Below the pieces are notes generated by a model. It was not told the origin of the DNA, did no database searches, and was given only the letters and a program-made list of their open reading frames with translations. The position numbers and the translations under genes are program-made. A stretch of DNA of 64,000 bases from Microvirga brassicacearum (GTDB lineage: Bacteria > Pseudomonadota > Alphaproteobacteria > Rhizobiales > Beijerinckiaceae), in contig NZ_VCMV01000021.1 in the NCBI RefSeq assembly GCF_008757455.1, positions 124,001-188,000 on the forward strand, given 5' to 3'. Of this stretch, positions 28,042 through 37,604 are shown piece after piece (within the stretch, counting starts at the first letter, position 1; the number at the start of each line of letters is the position of its first letter).

Positions 28042-28793
28042 GACGAGGCGCTCCGGCGCCCCGGTTCGCCAATCGCGGCGCGACGGCGGAAGTCGTCGCC
28101 GATCGCGAAATGCTCTCGCAGAACCTTCTCGGCATGCTCCGGATCGCGTCCGATGATGGCATCGAAAATCCGGCGGTGGTCATCGATCAGGTAGGTCTTC
28201 ATCGTGTCGAAGACCTGAAGCAGCTCGCGCCGGCCGCGATGCGAGCGCATCAGAATGCCGGACAGGGACTGATGCAGGACGATCAACGTTTCGGATTTTC
28301 CCGCAGTCACGACGGCGCGATGAAACTCGAAATCCGCCACGCCGCCGGCATCCGCATCGTCGATCGTCTCGACGATGCGCGCGAGCGCCTGCTGCAACTT
28401 CTCGAAATCGGACACGGTCGCGCGCTCGGCCGCAAGGCGGACCGCCTGGCATTCGATGGCGATGCGTGCCTGCATCACGTCGTCGATGACCTCGGCCTGC
28501 TGCGCGAAGGCGAATGTGAAGAAATCATTGAGGACGGACGGATCCGGCCGGCGCACGATCGTGCCGACCCGGTCGCGGATCTCCACGACCCCAAGCACGG
28601 TGAGGGCGCGCAACGCCTCGCGCAGAATCGGTCGGCTGACGCCGAGCTGCGCGGCAAGATCGCGTTCAGGGATAAGCCGGTCGCCCGGACGCAATGAGCC
28701 TGCGAGCAAACGCTCGCGCAAGAAGGCAAACACCTTCTCGAACCCCTTGCCGCCACTCTCCCCAAGCCGCGTGATTTCAAGATCAGCGGTCAT
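28038..28793 (-). CDS. GntR family regulator, FadR/FCD subgroup
   Basis: A 251-residue regulator. The N-terminal winged helix (about residues 15-85) contains RPGDRLIPERDLAAQLGVSRPILREALRAL; the C-terminal FCD domain carries candidate metal ligands in ADFEFHRAV, DDHRRIFDAI and LREHFA. It is the first gene of the nine-gene operon and overlaps the dehydrogenase gene. A site matching the GntR consensus TNGTNNNACNA lies 13 bases before the start codon, so it probably represses its own operon until the substrate or an intermediate binds. Confidence 0.9.
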   Translation of the reverse strand: MTADLEITRLGESGGKGFEKVFAFLRERLLAGSLRPGDRLIPERDLAAQLGVSRPILREALRALTVLGVVEIRDRVGTIVRRPDPSVLNDFFTFAFAQQAEVIDDVMQARIAIECQAVRLAAERATVSDFEKLQQALARIVETIDDADAGGVADFEFHRAVVTAGKSETLIVLHQSLSGILMRSHRGRRELLQVFDTMKTYLIDDHRRIFDAIIGRDPEHAEKVLREHFAIGDDFRRRAAIGEPGRRSASS

Positions 28794-28833
28794 TTATTCA
28801 TACCTTGGTCATACCAGAATACATACCACGCCA
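28794..28833 (-). promoter_or_regulatory. Predicted FCD/GntR operator with repeated GGTATG
   Basis: TGGTCATACCA at 28806-28816 exactly fits the FCD/GntR consensus TNGTNNNACNA. Read on the minus strand, GGTATG occurs three times in the 35 bases before the start codon, spaced about 11-12 bases, one helical turn apart, which suggests more than one dimer binds. Confidence 0.65.
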
Positions 28834-28962
28834 AACCGGTCAAGAGCGGATCGCTTTTGAGGGCTCTCGTCATGCGAGACCAGCGGTCCGGGGCTTGTGC
28901 GGGCGTCCGGCCGGAATTGTCTGACCGACGGTAGCGGCGGCCCTGTTGGATCAGCCGGGCCC

Positions 28963-29072
28963 CAGCCTCATCCTGAGGAAGCGCGACAGCGCTGTCTCGA
29001 AGGACGAGGCGTCTCCAGAGACCGCCGGATCATCCTTCGAGACGCCGCTGCGCGGCCCTCAGGATGAGGCTG
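28963..29072. repeat. Dispersed palindromic element, 'CTCATCCTGAGG' type
   Basis: A 110-base element whose ends are a perfect 16-base inverted repeat, CAGCCTCATCCTGAGG at 28963-28978 and its complement at 29057-29072. A nested pair TCTCGAAGGA / TCCTTCGAGA lies at 28995-29004 and 29033-29042. Elements of this sequence are, to my knowledge, common between genes in Bradyrhizobium- and Bosea-like genomes. It ends 4 bases from the RND gene's stop and could end or stabilise that transcript. Confidence 0.75.
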
Positions 29073-29076
29073 TGCA

Positions 29077-32000
29077 CTACTCGCCGGCTTCTCGCTCCTT
29101 GAGGTGGCCGATCGGCTGCTTCGTCTTGCGACTCAGCCAGATGGCGAGCTTTCGGATGGTCACATAGAAGACCGGCGTCAGGAACAATCCGAAGACCGTC
29201 ACGCCCAGCATGCCGGCGAAGACCGCCGTACCCAGGGCCTGCCGCATTTCGGCGCCGGGTCCTGTGGCGATGACGAGCGGCAGCACGCCGAGGATGAACG
29301 CGAACGCCGTCATGAGAATCGGGCGCAACCGAAGGCGGCACGCCTCCACGACCGCGGCCGCGGGATCGAGACCGTGCTCCTCCTCCGCCTGCCTTGCGAA
29401 TTCGACGATCAGGATCGCGTTCTTGGCCGCCAGGCCCACAAGCACCACAAGCCCGATCTGCGTCAGGATATTGTTGTCCATGCCGCGGATCATGACGCCG
29501 ATGAGAGCGGAGAGCACCGCCATCGGAACCACAAGGATGATGGCGATTGGCAGCGACCAGCTCTCATACTGCGCGGCGAGAACGAGGAACACGAAGAGGA
29601 CGGAGAGCGCGAAGATCAACGTGGCGGTATTGCCGGTCTGCCGCTCCTGAAACGCCAGTTCGGTCCATTCGAAACTCGCCCCTTGCGGAAGAACGTCGCG
29701 CGCCAAGGTCTCCATCGTGTCGAGTGCCGTACCGGAGGAAACGCCCGGCGCGGCATTTCCCTGCAGTGGAACCGACGTGAACATGTTGTAGCGCTGGACG
29801 AGGTCAGGCCCCGTGACGTCCCGCATCTCCACCAGCGTTCCGAGCGGCACCAATGCGCCTGTCGATGACCGAACGCGAAGGCGGTTGATATCGGTCTGGT
29901 CGACCCGGAAGCGCTGGTCGGCCTGCGCGCGAACCTGCCAGATCCGGCCGAGAAAATTGAAATCGTTCACATAGGCGGTGCCCAGATTGACCTGCAGCGT
30001 CTCGAAGATATTGGCGATGGGAACGTTGAGAATGCGAGCCTTGACGCGATCGATTTCAAGATAGATCTGGGGAGAATTCGCCGAGAACGTCGTGAACACG
30101 CCGGCGAGATTCGGGTTCTGTCGTGCCCGTCCCATCAACTCGAAAGTCGCGGCGAGTACGCGGTCGAGGTCGTCCCCGGTGCGTTCCTGCAGCTGGATCC
30201 TGAAACCGCCCGAATTGCCGAGGCCTCTCACCGGCGGCGGCGGAATGGCGATGATGAATGCCTCCTCGATTTCCTGCATTCGGCCGAACAACTGGCCGAT
30301 GATCGCGTCAGCGGGTTGATTGTTGGCGATCCGCTCGTCGAACGGTCGGAACCGCGCGAAGATGGCAGCAGCATTTGGCGCATTGGTGAAGGTCGCGCCG
30401 GAGAACCCTGCGAACGCCACCGCGTCCTGCACGCCCGGTGTTTCACGCATGATCTGGGAGGCCCGCTGGACCACCGCATCTGTGCGCGACAACGAGGAGC
30501 CATCGGGAAGCTGCACGACCACGATGGCATAACCCTGGTCGAGGATGGGAATGAAACCGCGAGGCACGGCGTTCGCGATCCATATGGTACCGCCGATGAG
30601 ACCAAGATAAATCGGCCACACGATAAGCTTGTGCCGCACCACCACCCCGACCGAGCGGGCGTAGCCCCGCGCCATGGAATCGAAGCCGCGGTTGAAGCGG
30701 TTGGCCGCCCAGTTGCCAGCCCGCGTCAGACGGTTGCGTGGCCTCTCGCTTGAATGCGGTTTCAGCAGAATGGCGGCCAAGGCGGGCGAAAGCGTCAGGG
30801 AATTGAATGCCGAAATGAGGGTTGAAACCGCGACCGTCAGCGCAAATTGCCGGTAGAACTGGCCGGTAATGCCCGGAATGAAAGCCGTTGGAATGAACAC
30901 AGCTGCGAGCACCAGGGCGATGGCCACGACCGCGCCTCCGACCTCGTCCATCGTCTTATGCGCGGCGTCGTAGGGACTGAGCCCGAGCGCGATATTGCGC
31001 TCGACGTTTTCCACCACCACGATAGCGTCGTCGACCACGATTCCGATCGCCAGCACCATGCCGAACAACGTCAGCGTGTTGATCGAGAAACCGAGCGCCG
31101 CCATCACCGCGAAGCTTCCGATCAGCGAGACCGGAATCGCGATGATCGGAATGATCGCCGTACGCCAGGATTGCAGGAAGACGACGATTACCAGGACAAC
31201 GAGGAGCACGGCTTCAAACAAGGTCGTGTAAACGGCGCTGACGCTGTCCGCGATGAATTCCGTCGGATTATAGACGATTTCGTAATCGAGACCGGGTGGA
31301 AAGCTCTGTTTGAGGTCGCCCATCGTCTTGATGATGGCATCGGCGGCCGCGAGCGCATTGGTGCCGGGGCGCTGGAAAATCGCCAATGCGACGGCCGGCT
31401 TGCCATTGAGATACGAGTTCGTGACGTAATCCTGAGCGCCGAGTTCGACCCGCGCCACGTCCTGCAATCGAACCAGTCTGCCGTCGCCGGTCGAGCGCAC
31501 GATGATCTGGCGGAACTGCCGCGGATCCTCGAAGCGGCCCTGGGTTTTCACCACGAGCTGAAAGGCATTGTCGCTCGGGGCCGGCTGCGCGCCCAATGAG
31601 CCGCCCGAGACCTGCACGTTCTGCTCCTGCACGGCCCGCACCACATCTCCGGACGTCATGCCGAACGCTGCGAGCTTCTCCGGGTCGAGCCAGACCCGGA
31701 GAGAATATTGCCGTTCGCCGAAGATGATGAGATCGCCGACTCCCTCCAGCCGCAGGAGAACGTCACGCAAGTTGTTGCGCGCATAATTCGACACATAGAG
31801 CTGATCGTAGGTCTCGTCCGACGACAGCATATGCACGACCATCATCAGATCGGGCGAGCTCTTCAGGGTCGTCACGCCGAGGGTCCGCACCTCTTGCGGC
31901 AGCCGCGGAGTCGCGACCGCGACCCGGTTCTGCACCAGCACCTGCGCCTGATCGAGATCGGTGCCGAGCTTGAACGTCACCGTCAGCGCCATCGAACCGT

Positions 32001-32259
32001 CCGACGTCGAGTAGGACGACATATAGAGCATGTTCTCGACGCCGTTGATCTGCTGTTCGAGCGGTGTCGCGACCGTGGCCGCCACTGTCTGCGCGTCGGC
32101 GCCGGGATAACTGGCGCGCACGACGATCGTCGGCGGCGCGATCTCGGGATATTGAGCGACGGGCAGCGTCGTATAGGCGATGCCGCCGACCAGCAGAAGC
32201 ACGATCGACAGGACAGTGGCAAAGATCGGCCTGTCCACAAAGAAGTGAGCAAATCGCAT
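29077..32259 (-). CDS. RND efflux pump inner-membrane transporter (AcrB/MexB, HAE1 type)
   Basis: A 1060-residue proton-driven multidrug exporter, the usual length for the HAE1 family. It opens with FFVDRPIFATVLSIVLLLVGG, contains VVDDAIVVVENVERN in the fourth membrane region, where the proton-relay aspartates lie, and ends with the second half including GLAAKNAILIVEFARQ. The start is 27 bases after the adaptor gene stop, so adaptor and pump are cotranscribed. No outer-membrane channel gene is adjacent, so it presumably uses a TolC-like protein coded elsewhere. Confidence 0.95.
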   Translation of the reverse strand: MRFAHFFVDRPIFATVLSIVLLLVGGIAYTTLPVAQYPEIAPPTIVVRASYPGADAQTVAATVATPLEQQINGVENMLYMSSYSTSDGSMALTVTFKLGTDLDQAQVLVQNRVAVATPRLPQEVRTLGVTTLKSSPDLMMVVHMLSSDETYDQLYVSNYARNNLRDVLLRLEGVGDLIIFGERQYSLRVWLDPEKLAAFGMTSGDVVRAVQEQNVQVSGGSLGAQPAPSDNAFQLVVKTQGRFEDPRQFRQIIVRSTGDGRLVRLQDVARVELGAQDYVTNSYLNGKPAVALAIFQRPGTNALAAADAIIKTMGDLKQSFPPGLDYEIVYNPTEFIADSVSAVYTTLFEAVLLVVLVIVVFLQSWRTAIIPIIAIPVSLIGSFAVMAALGFSINTLTLFGMVLAIGIVVDDAIVVVENVERNIALGLSPYDAAHKTMDEVGGAVVAIALVLAAVFIPTAFIPGITGQFYRQFALTVAVSTLISAFNSLTLSPALAAILLKPHSSERPRNRLTRAGNWAANRFNRGFDSMARGYARSVGVVVRHKLIVWPIYLGLIGGTIWIANAVPRGFIPILDQGYAIVVVQLPDGSSLSRTDAVVQRASQIMRETPGVQDAVAFAGFSGATFTNAPNAAAIFARFRPFDERIANNQPADAIIGQLFGRMQEIEEAFIIAIPPPPVRGLGNSGGFRIQLQERTGDDLDRVLAATFELMGRARQNPNLAGVFTTFSANSPQIYLEIDRVKARILNVPIANIFETLQVNLGTAYVNDFNFLGRIWQVRAQADQRFRVDQTDINRLRVRSSTGALVPLGTLVEMRDVTGPDLVQRYNMFTSVPLQGNAAPGVSSGTALDTMETLARDVLPQGASFEWTELAFQERQTGNTATLIFALSVLFVFLVLAAQYESWSLPIAIILVVPMAVLSALIGVMIRGMDNNILTQIGLVVLVGLAAKNAILIVEFARQAEEEHGLDPAAAVVEACRLRLRPILMTAFAFILGVLPLVIATGPGAEMRQALGTAVFAGMLGVTVFGLFLTPVFYVTIRKLAIWLSRKTKQPIGHLKEREAGE

Positions 32260-32286
32260 CAGAACACTCCGGTGACGGGACGGGTT

Positions 32287-33435
32287 TCAGGAGCCGTTGC
32301 GTTCTCGAATGGGCGGCAAAGTCGTCATCTGGGGAGCAACCTTGATGCCGGGACGTACGCGGACGATGCCATTGACGACGATGGTTTCGTCGCCCTTGAG
32401 ACCTGTCCGGATGACGCGGTAGCCATCGATCTTGGGGCCCGGACGCACCGGACGGATCGACACGGAGTTGTCTGCGCCCACTACGTAGACCACTCGCCGA
32501 TCCTGATCATTTCCGACCGCCTCGTCAGGAATGAGCACACCCTGGTAAGGATTCGAGCCGCTGAGGCTGACCCGACCGAAGAGGCCGGGTTTGAGGAACA
32601 GATCCTTGTTGTCGAAGATCGCCCGTGCGCGGATGGTGCCGCTTGCCGCGTCGAGCCGGTTGTCGAGGAAATCGAGGCGGCCCTCGCGACGGGCTTCGCC
32701 CTCATCCGTCATCGTCAACTGGACCTTGTTCGGCGCGGTCTCCGTCGACGTCTGCGTTCCGCCTGCTGCCTGGCGCGAATAGGCGAGATAGGATCGCTCA
32801 TCGACATCGAAGTAGAAATGGATGGGATCGAGCGAGACGATGTTCGTCAGCACCGTCTGATTGGCGTTGATAAGATTGCCCTCGGAGACCAGCTTGCGCG
32901 AGATGCGGCCGGCGATGGGCGCCTTGATGCTCGTGAACTCAAGGTCGAGCCGCGCCTGCCGCAGCGCCGCCCGGGCGCGATCGAGCTCCGCGCGCGCCGT
33001 GCGATAGGTCGAACGTCGCTGGTCGAGCAGCTGCTCGGAAATGTTGCCCGTACGGCGCAACGATTCGGCCCGTTCCAGATCGCTGGACGAGAAATCCACG
33101 CCCACCTGCCCGGAAGCAACGGTCGCTTCCGCTTGCTCGAGCGCTGCCTGATAGGGCCTCTGGTCGATCGTAAAGAGCGGGGCGCCGGCCGCGACCATGG
33201 AGCCATCCTGGAAATGAACCTTGTCCAGATAGCCCGATACGCGGGCCCTGATATCCACCTGATTGATCGCTTCAAAACGACCGATGAAGTCGTCCCATTC
33301 GGTGATTTCCTTCACGACCGGCTTGGCAACCGTCACCGCCGGGGGAAGCGGTGCTTGTGCAAGCGCGACAGCGTCGCAAAGACCGACGAAGACTGCAAAA
33401 CAAGTCGCGATGCCAGAAAGCCGGACCATGCCCAT
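32287..33435 (-). CDS. RND efflux periplasmic adaptor protein (membrane fusion protein)
   Basis: A 382-residue periplasmic adaptor with a signal peptide ending around ALAQA (residue 28). The lipoyl/barrel halves are visible as VDIRARVSGYLDKVHFQDGSMV and FTSIKAPIAGRISRKLVSEGN, joined by a coiled-coil hairpin rich in Arg, Ala and Glu. The start at 33435 has GGAGG 6 bases upstream. It is the first gene of the pump operon. No lipobox cysteine is seen at the cleavage site, so it is probably anchored by other means or soluble. Confidence 0.92.
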   Translation of the reverse strand: MGMVRLSGIATCFAVFVGLCDAVALAQAPLPPAVTVAKPVVKEITEWDDFIGRFEAINQVDIRARVSGYLDKVHFQDGSMVAAGAPLFTIDQRPYQAALEQAEATVASGQVGVDFSSSDLERAESLRRTGNISEQLLDQRRSTYRTARAELDRARAALRQARLDLEFTSIKAPIAGRISRKLVSEGNLINANQTVLTNIVSLDPIHFYFDVDERSYLAYSRQAAGGTQTSTETAPNKVQLTMTDEGEARREGRLDFLDNRLDAASGTIRARAIFDNKDLFLKPGLFGRVSLSGSNPYQGVLIPDEAVGNDQDRRVVYVVGADNSVSIRPVRPGPKIDGYRVIRTGLKGDETIVVNGIVRVRPGIKVAPQMTTLPPIRERNGS

Positions 33436-33473
33436 GTCGCCCTCCAAAATCTCAGCATCGCATAATAGGCGAT

Positions 33474-33489
33474 TTTCGCATCTGCGAAA
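33474..33489. promoter_or_regulatory. Palindrome upstream of the efflux operon
   Basis: TTTCGCA-TC-TGCGAAA is a perfect 7+7 inverted repeat centred about 47 bases before the adaptor start codon, in a 149-base gap. It is a good candidate operator for the pump operon. It does not resemble the TTCC-N7-GGAA sites upstream of the IclR gene, so a different regulator is likely. Confidence 0.5.
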
Positions 33490-33584
33490 TGCGGTCGCCC
33501 GTGATTGCGACCCCGTGGAGGAACGCGCCGACATCTGAAACGATGTTCGAAGATCGTCGAGTTTGTCCCCTACGCTGTCTCGCG

Positions 33585-34397
33585 TCAGGCTGCGCCCCCG
33601 CTCAGGCTCCGCGCGGGGTAGCGCAAAGTGGCATCGAACGGATTGAGAAGCCGAGCAATGTCCTGCGCTTCTTTCTGCAGGAGTTTCACGACGATCGGCA
33701 GACGATCTTCCCGCAGGCGCTCGGCCAAGGTTCCGATGCTCAGTGCGGCAACGGCCCGCCCCTCGGCGTCGATGATGGGAACGCCGACCCCTGCCATTCC
33801 GGGAATGAGCCCGGTATTGAGGCTTGCCCACCCGAGTTGCCGGACGTGATCGACCTGCATGCGCAGCCCAACCTCATCGAGGAAGCCGCGATCCAGCAGG
33901 CGGGGAATGTTGAACCGAATCACCGCTTCGCGCTCGTCATCGGGAAGATTGGCCAGTATGGCGAGGCTGCCCTGGCCAATTCCGAGCGGCACTTTGCCGC
34001 CGATATCTCCCGTAAACGATCGGATGGGAAAGGGGCCTTCGACCCGGTCGAGGCAGACAGCGTCGAACCCGTTCCTGACGAGCAGGAAGACGGTGTCGCC
34101 CAGCGTCGCCGACAATCGCAGCAGGGCGGGTCGCGCCATATTCCTGAGTCCGTCCGATTGGCCGGCACGGGCGGCGAGGACAAAGAACTCCAGAGCCAGC
34201 CGATATTTCCGGCTGCCGGCGACCTGTTCCACAAAGCCTTCGGCGATCAGCGCCTTCAGGGCGCGATGCGTGCTCGGCTGGTTGAGGCCAATGGCAGCCG
34301 CCACGTCCGTCAGACGCATCCCGCCGCCATCGCCTCTTCCAAGGATCTTCAAAACGGCCAGCACCCGCCGAATTCCGGAGCTGTCTGCGTCATTCAT
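33585..34397 (-). CDS. IclR family transcriptional regulator
   Basis: A 270-residue regulator with an N-terminal winged helix (about residues 8-68, with LTDVAAAIGLNQPSTHRALKAL) and a C-terminal IclR effector domain containing RSFTGDIGGKVPLGIGQGSLAIL and GMAGVGVPIIDAEGRAVAALS. The ATG at 34397 has GGGAGA about 10 bases upstream and is preferred over longer in-frame readings. It diverges from the ABC/oxidoreductase operon at 34572, which it most likely controls through the paired sites in the gap. Confidence 0.9.
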   Translation of the reverse strand: MNDADSSGIRRVLAVLKILGRGDGGGMRLTDVAAAIGLNQPSTHRALKALIAEGFVEQVAGSRKYRLALEFFVLAARAGQSDGLRNMARPALLRLSATLGDTVFLLVRNGFDAVCLDRVEGPFPIRSFTGDIGGKVPLGIGQGSLAILANLPDDEREAVIRFNIPRLLDRGFLDEVGLRMQVDHVRQLGWASLNTGLIPGMAGVGVPIIDAEGRAVAALSIGTLAERLREDRLPIVVKLLQKEAQDIARLLNPFDATLRYPARSLSGGAA

Positions 34398-34428
34398 CTG
34401 AATTCGTCTCCCTTCTTCGCGTTTGTTA

Positions 34429-34473
34429 TTCCACTGACCGGAAGAAAAATCAAAAAAATTCCTCATACTGGAA
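34429..34473. promoter_or_regulatory. Twin TTCC-N7-GGAA inverted repeats, predicted IclR operators
   Basis: Two 15-base sites, TTCCACTGACCGGAA (34429-34443) and TTCCTCATACTGGAA (34459-34473), share the frame ATTCC-N7-GGAAG and lie exactly 30 bases apart, about three helical turns. They sit in the gap between the IclR gene and the divergent ABC operon, so IclR binding could control both directions. Confidence 0.65.
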
Positions 34474-34571
34474 GTCAGTCGTTGACTCTACAGGTCGTTC
34501 GGTTCGTCATCAGGTTTGCGCCAAGGGCTTCTCGAACCCTCGGTTCAGCCCTGATTGCATCGGAGGATCGC

Positions 34572-35647
<1,076 letters not shown>

Positions 35648-35651
<4 letters not shown>

Positions 35652-36511
35652 TTTCACGCCCCTCGTCCCGATCTTCCTCTCCGTGGCTTCTGGCGGGGCC
35701 CGGCGCGTTGTTTTTTGCCGGCATGATCCTGCTGCCATTGGCGCTGACGGTCATCCTCTCGTTTCGCGTCTACGACCATGCGACAGGCATCAAGGACGCC
35801 TATACGCTGTCGCATTACATCGCCGTCGTCACCGACGAATATTATCTCGGCATCTTCTGGCGAACGCTGCGCGTCGCCGCAATGACGACGCTGATCTGCG
35901 CCGTGATCGGCGCGCCCGAAGCCTATATCCTTGCGCGGATGCGCAATCCCTGGCGCTCGATCTTCCTGCTCGTCATCATCGGTCCGCTGCTGGTCTCTGT
36001 CGTCGTGCGCGCCTTCGGCTGGAGCATGCTCCTCGGCTCGCAAGGGCTGGTGAACCAGGCACTGCAACTCGTCGGCCTTTCTCCGGTCAGGCTCCTCTAC
36101 ACGGAGACGGCGATCGTCATCGCTCTCGTCCACGTCATGCTGCCCTTCATGGTCATCCCGATCTGGACGGCGCTGCAGAAGCTCGACCCCATGGTGGAAG
36201 CAGCCGCCTGGAGCCTTGGTGCGTCGCGTTTTACCGCGCTCCGCCGAGTCGTCCTGCCACAGGTGTCGCTCGGGATGCTTTCAGGATGCCTCATCGTTTT
36301 CGGATTGTCCGCCAGTGCGTTCGCCATCCCGGGCCTCCTCGGTGGACGTCGGCTGAAGATGGCGGCGACCCTCGTCTATGACGAATACCTGCACGAGCTG
36401 AACTGGCCGCTCGGCGCCGCCATCGCCATCATCGTTCTCGTCGCGAACCTTCTGATCATGCTGGCCTACAACCGCATGGTCGAGACCAGGGCGCGCCGGA
36501 TGCTCGGGTAG
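35648..36511 (+). CDS. Polyamine-type ABC transporter permease (PotB type)
   Basis: A 287-residue permease with an N-terminal helix, a central BPD_transp_1 domain and the EAA loop DPMVEAAAWSLGASRFTALRR. It overlaps the ATPase gene by 4 bases and ends 5 bases before the second permease gene. Confidence 0.92.
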
Positions 36512-36516
36512 TCGCG

Positions 36517-37311
36517 ATGCAGAAAAACGGACCGCTCGCCCTCCTCTTCCATGGCCTCGTCGTCGCGTTCGTCCTCGCGCCGCTCGTCATCATCTGCCTC
36601 GTGGCATTCACGCCCGAGAACACGTTGTCGCTTCCGACGGGCGGAGTGTCGTTGCGTTGGTTCAAGGCGGTCTTCGCACATCCCGATTTCGTCGCGTCGT
36701 TCTGGAACAGCATCTGGCTGGCGACGCTGTCGGCCACATTGGCGGTGGCGTTTGCCGTACCGGCCGGGCTCGCCATCAGCCGCTTCACTTTCGCAGGGCG
36801 CGATGCACTCAACGCGCTGTTTCTCTCGCCGCTCATCATTCCGCATCTGGTGCTGGGCGTCGCGTTTCTGCGGCTCTTTGCTCTCGTCGGCGCCACCGGC
36901 AGCTTCTCGTGGCTCGTCGCGACGCATATCGTCATCGTCACGCCATACGTGCTCCGCCTCGTGCTGGCGGCATTGTCAGGGCTTGACCGCAGCGCCGAAC
37001 AGGCGGCGTTGACGCTCGGCGCCAGCAGCTGGACCACGTTCCGGCGCATCACCGCACCAATGATCCTGCCCGGCATTACCGGCGGTTGGCTGCTAGCCTT
37101 CATCAACAGTTTCGATGAGCTGACGATGTCGATTTTCGTGACCGCGCCCGCGACAGTGACATTGCCGGTGCGCATGTACATGTACGCGACCGAATCCATC
37201 GATCCGATGATGGCCGCCGTCTCTGCCCTGATGATCGCCCTCACGGCGGCGGCCATGCTGGTGCTCGACCGCGCCTTCGGGCTGGACAAGATCCTCGTCG
37301 GACAACGCTGA
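36517..37311 (+). CDS. Polyamine-type ABC transporter permease (PotC type)
   Basis: A 264-residue permease with the N-terminal segment FHGLVVAFVLAPLVIICLVAF and the EAA loop DRSAEQAALTLGASSWTTFRR followed by TGGWLLAFINSFDELTMSIF, which is typical of PotC-like subunits. It ends 2 bases before the ferredoxin-like subunit gene, tying transport and oxidation together in one transcript. Confidence 0.92.
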   Translation: MQKNGPLALLFHGLVVAFVLAPLVIICLVAFTPENTLSLPTGGVSLRWFKAVFAHPDFVASFWNSIWLATLSATLAVAFAVPAGLAISRFTFAGRDALNALFLSPLIIPHLVLGVAFLRLFALVGATGSFSWLVATHIVIVTPYVLRLVLAALSGLDRSAEQAALTLGASSWTTFRRITAPMILPGITGGWLLAFINSFDELTMSIFVTAPATVTLPVRMYMYATESIDPMMAAVSALMIALTAAAMLVLDRAFGLDKILVGQR

Positions 37312-37313
37312 GC

Positions 37314-37604
37314 ATGGCCCTCCTCAAACGTCTCGCCCGGCGCGACCTCGCCATCATCCCTTTCACGCTCGACGGCGTGCCCCGCGAGGGCCGCGCCGGC
37401 GATACCATTCTGACGGCCGCTCTCACGCTCACCGAACAACTCCGGCATAGTGAGTTCTCCGGCGGGCCCAGAGCCGGCTTCTGCCAGATGGGCGCCTGTC
37501 AGGATTGCTGGGTTGTTACGGCCGACGGCCGTCGATTGCGCGCCTGCACGACGCTTCTCGTGCCGGGTATGGACCTTCGCACCCGGCCGGAGGGCCAGTC
37601 ATGA
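37314..37604 (+). CDS. Small [2Fe-2S] ferredoxin-like subunit of a flavin dehydrogenase (HcnA / opine oxidase type)
   Basis: A 96-residue ferredoxin-fold protein with the plant-type cluster ligands Cys57, Cys62, Cys65 and Cys78 (spacing 4, 2 and 12) in GFCQMGACQDC. Such a subunit passes electrons in three-part dehydrogenases related to hydrogen cyanide synthase, opine oxidases and D-hydroxyproline dehydrogenase. It overlaps the next subunit gene by 4 bases. Confidence 0.85.
   Translation: MALLKRLARRDLAIIPFTLDGVPREGRAGDTILTAALTLTEQLRHSEFSGGPRAGFCQMGACQDCWVVTADGRRLRACTTLLVPGMDLRTRPEGQS

Noticed and set aside
29104..29868. Plus-strand open frame opposite the RND pump gene
   Set aside because: Acid- and His-rich translation without a family match, fully antisense to a 1060-residue pump with clear motifs.
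33351..34571. Upstream extension of the PotA-type ATPase frame
   Set aside because: It would overlap the whole IclR gene on the other strand; the GTG at 34572 has a strong ribosome binding site and begins the ATPase fold.
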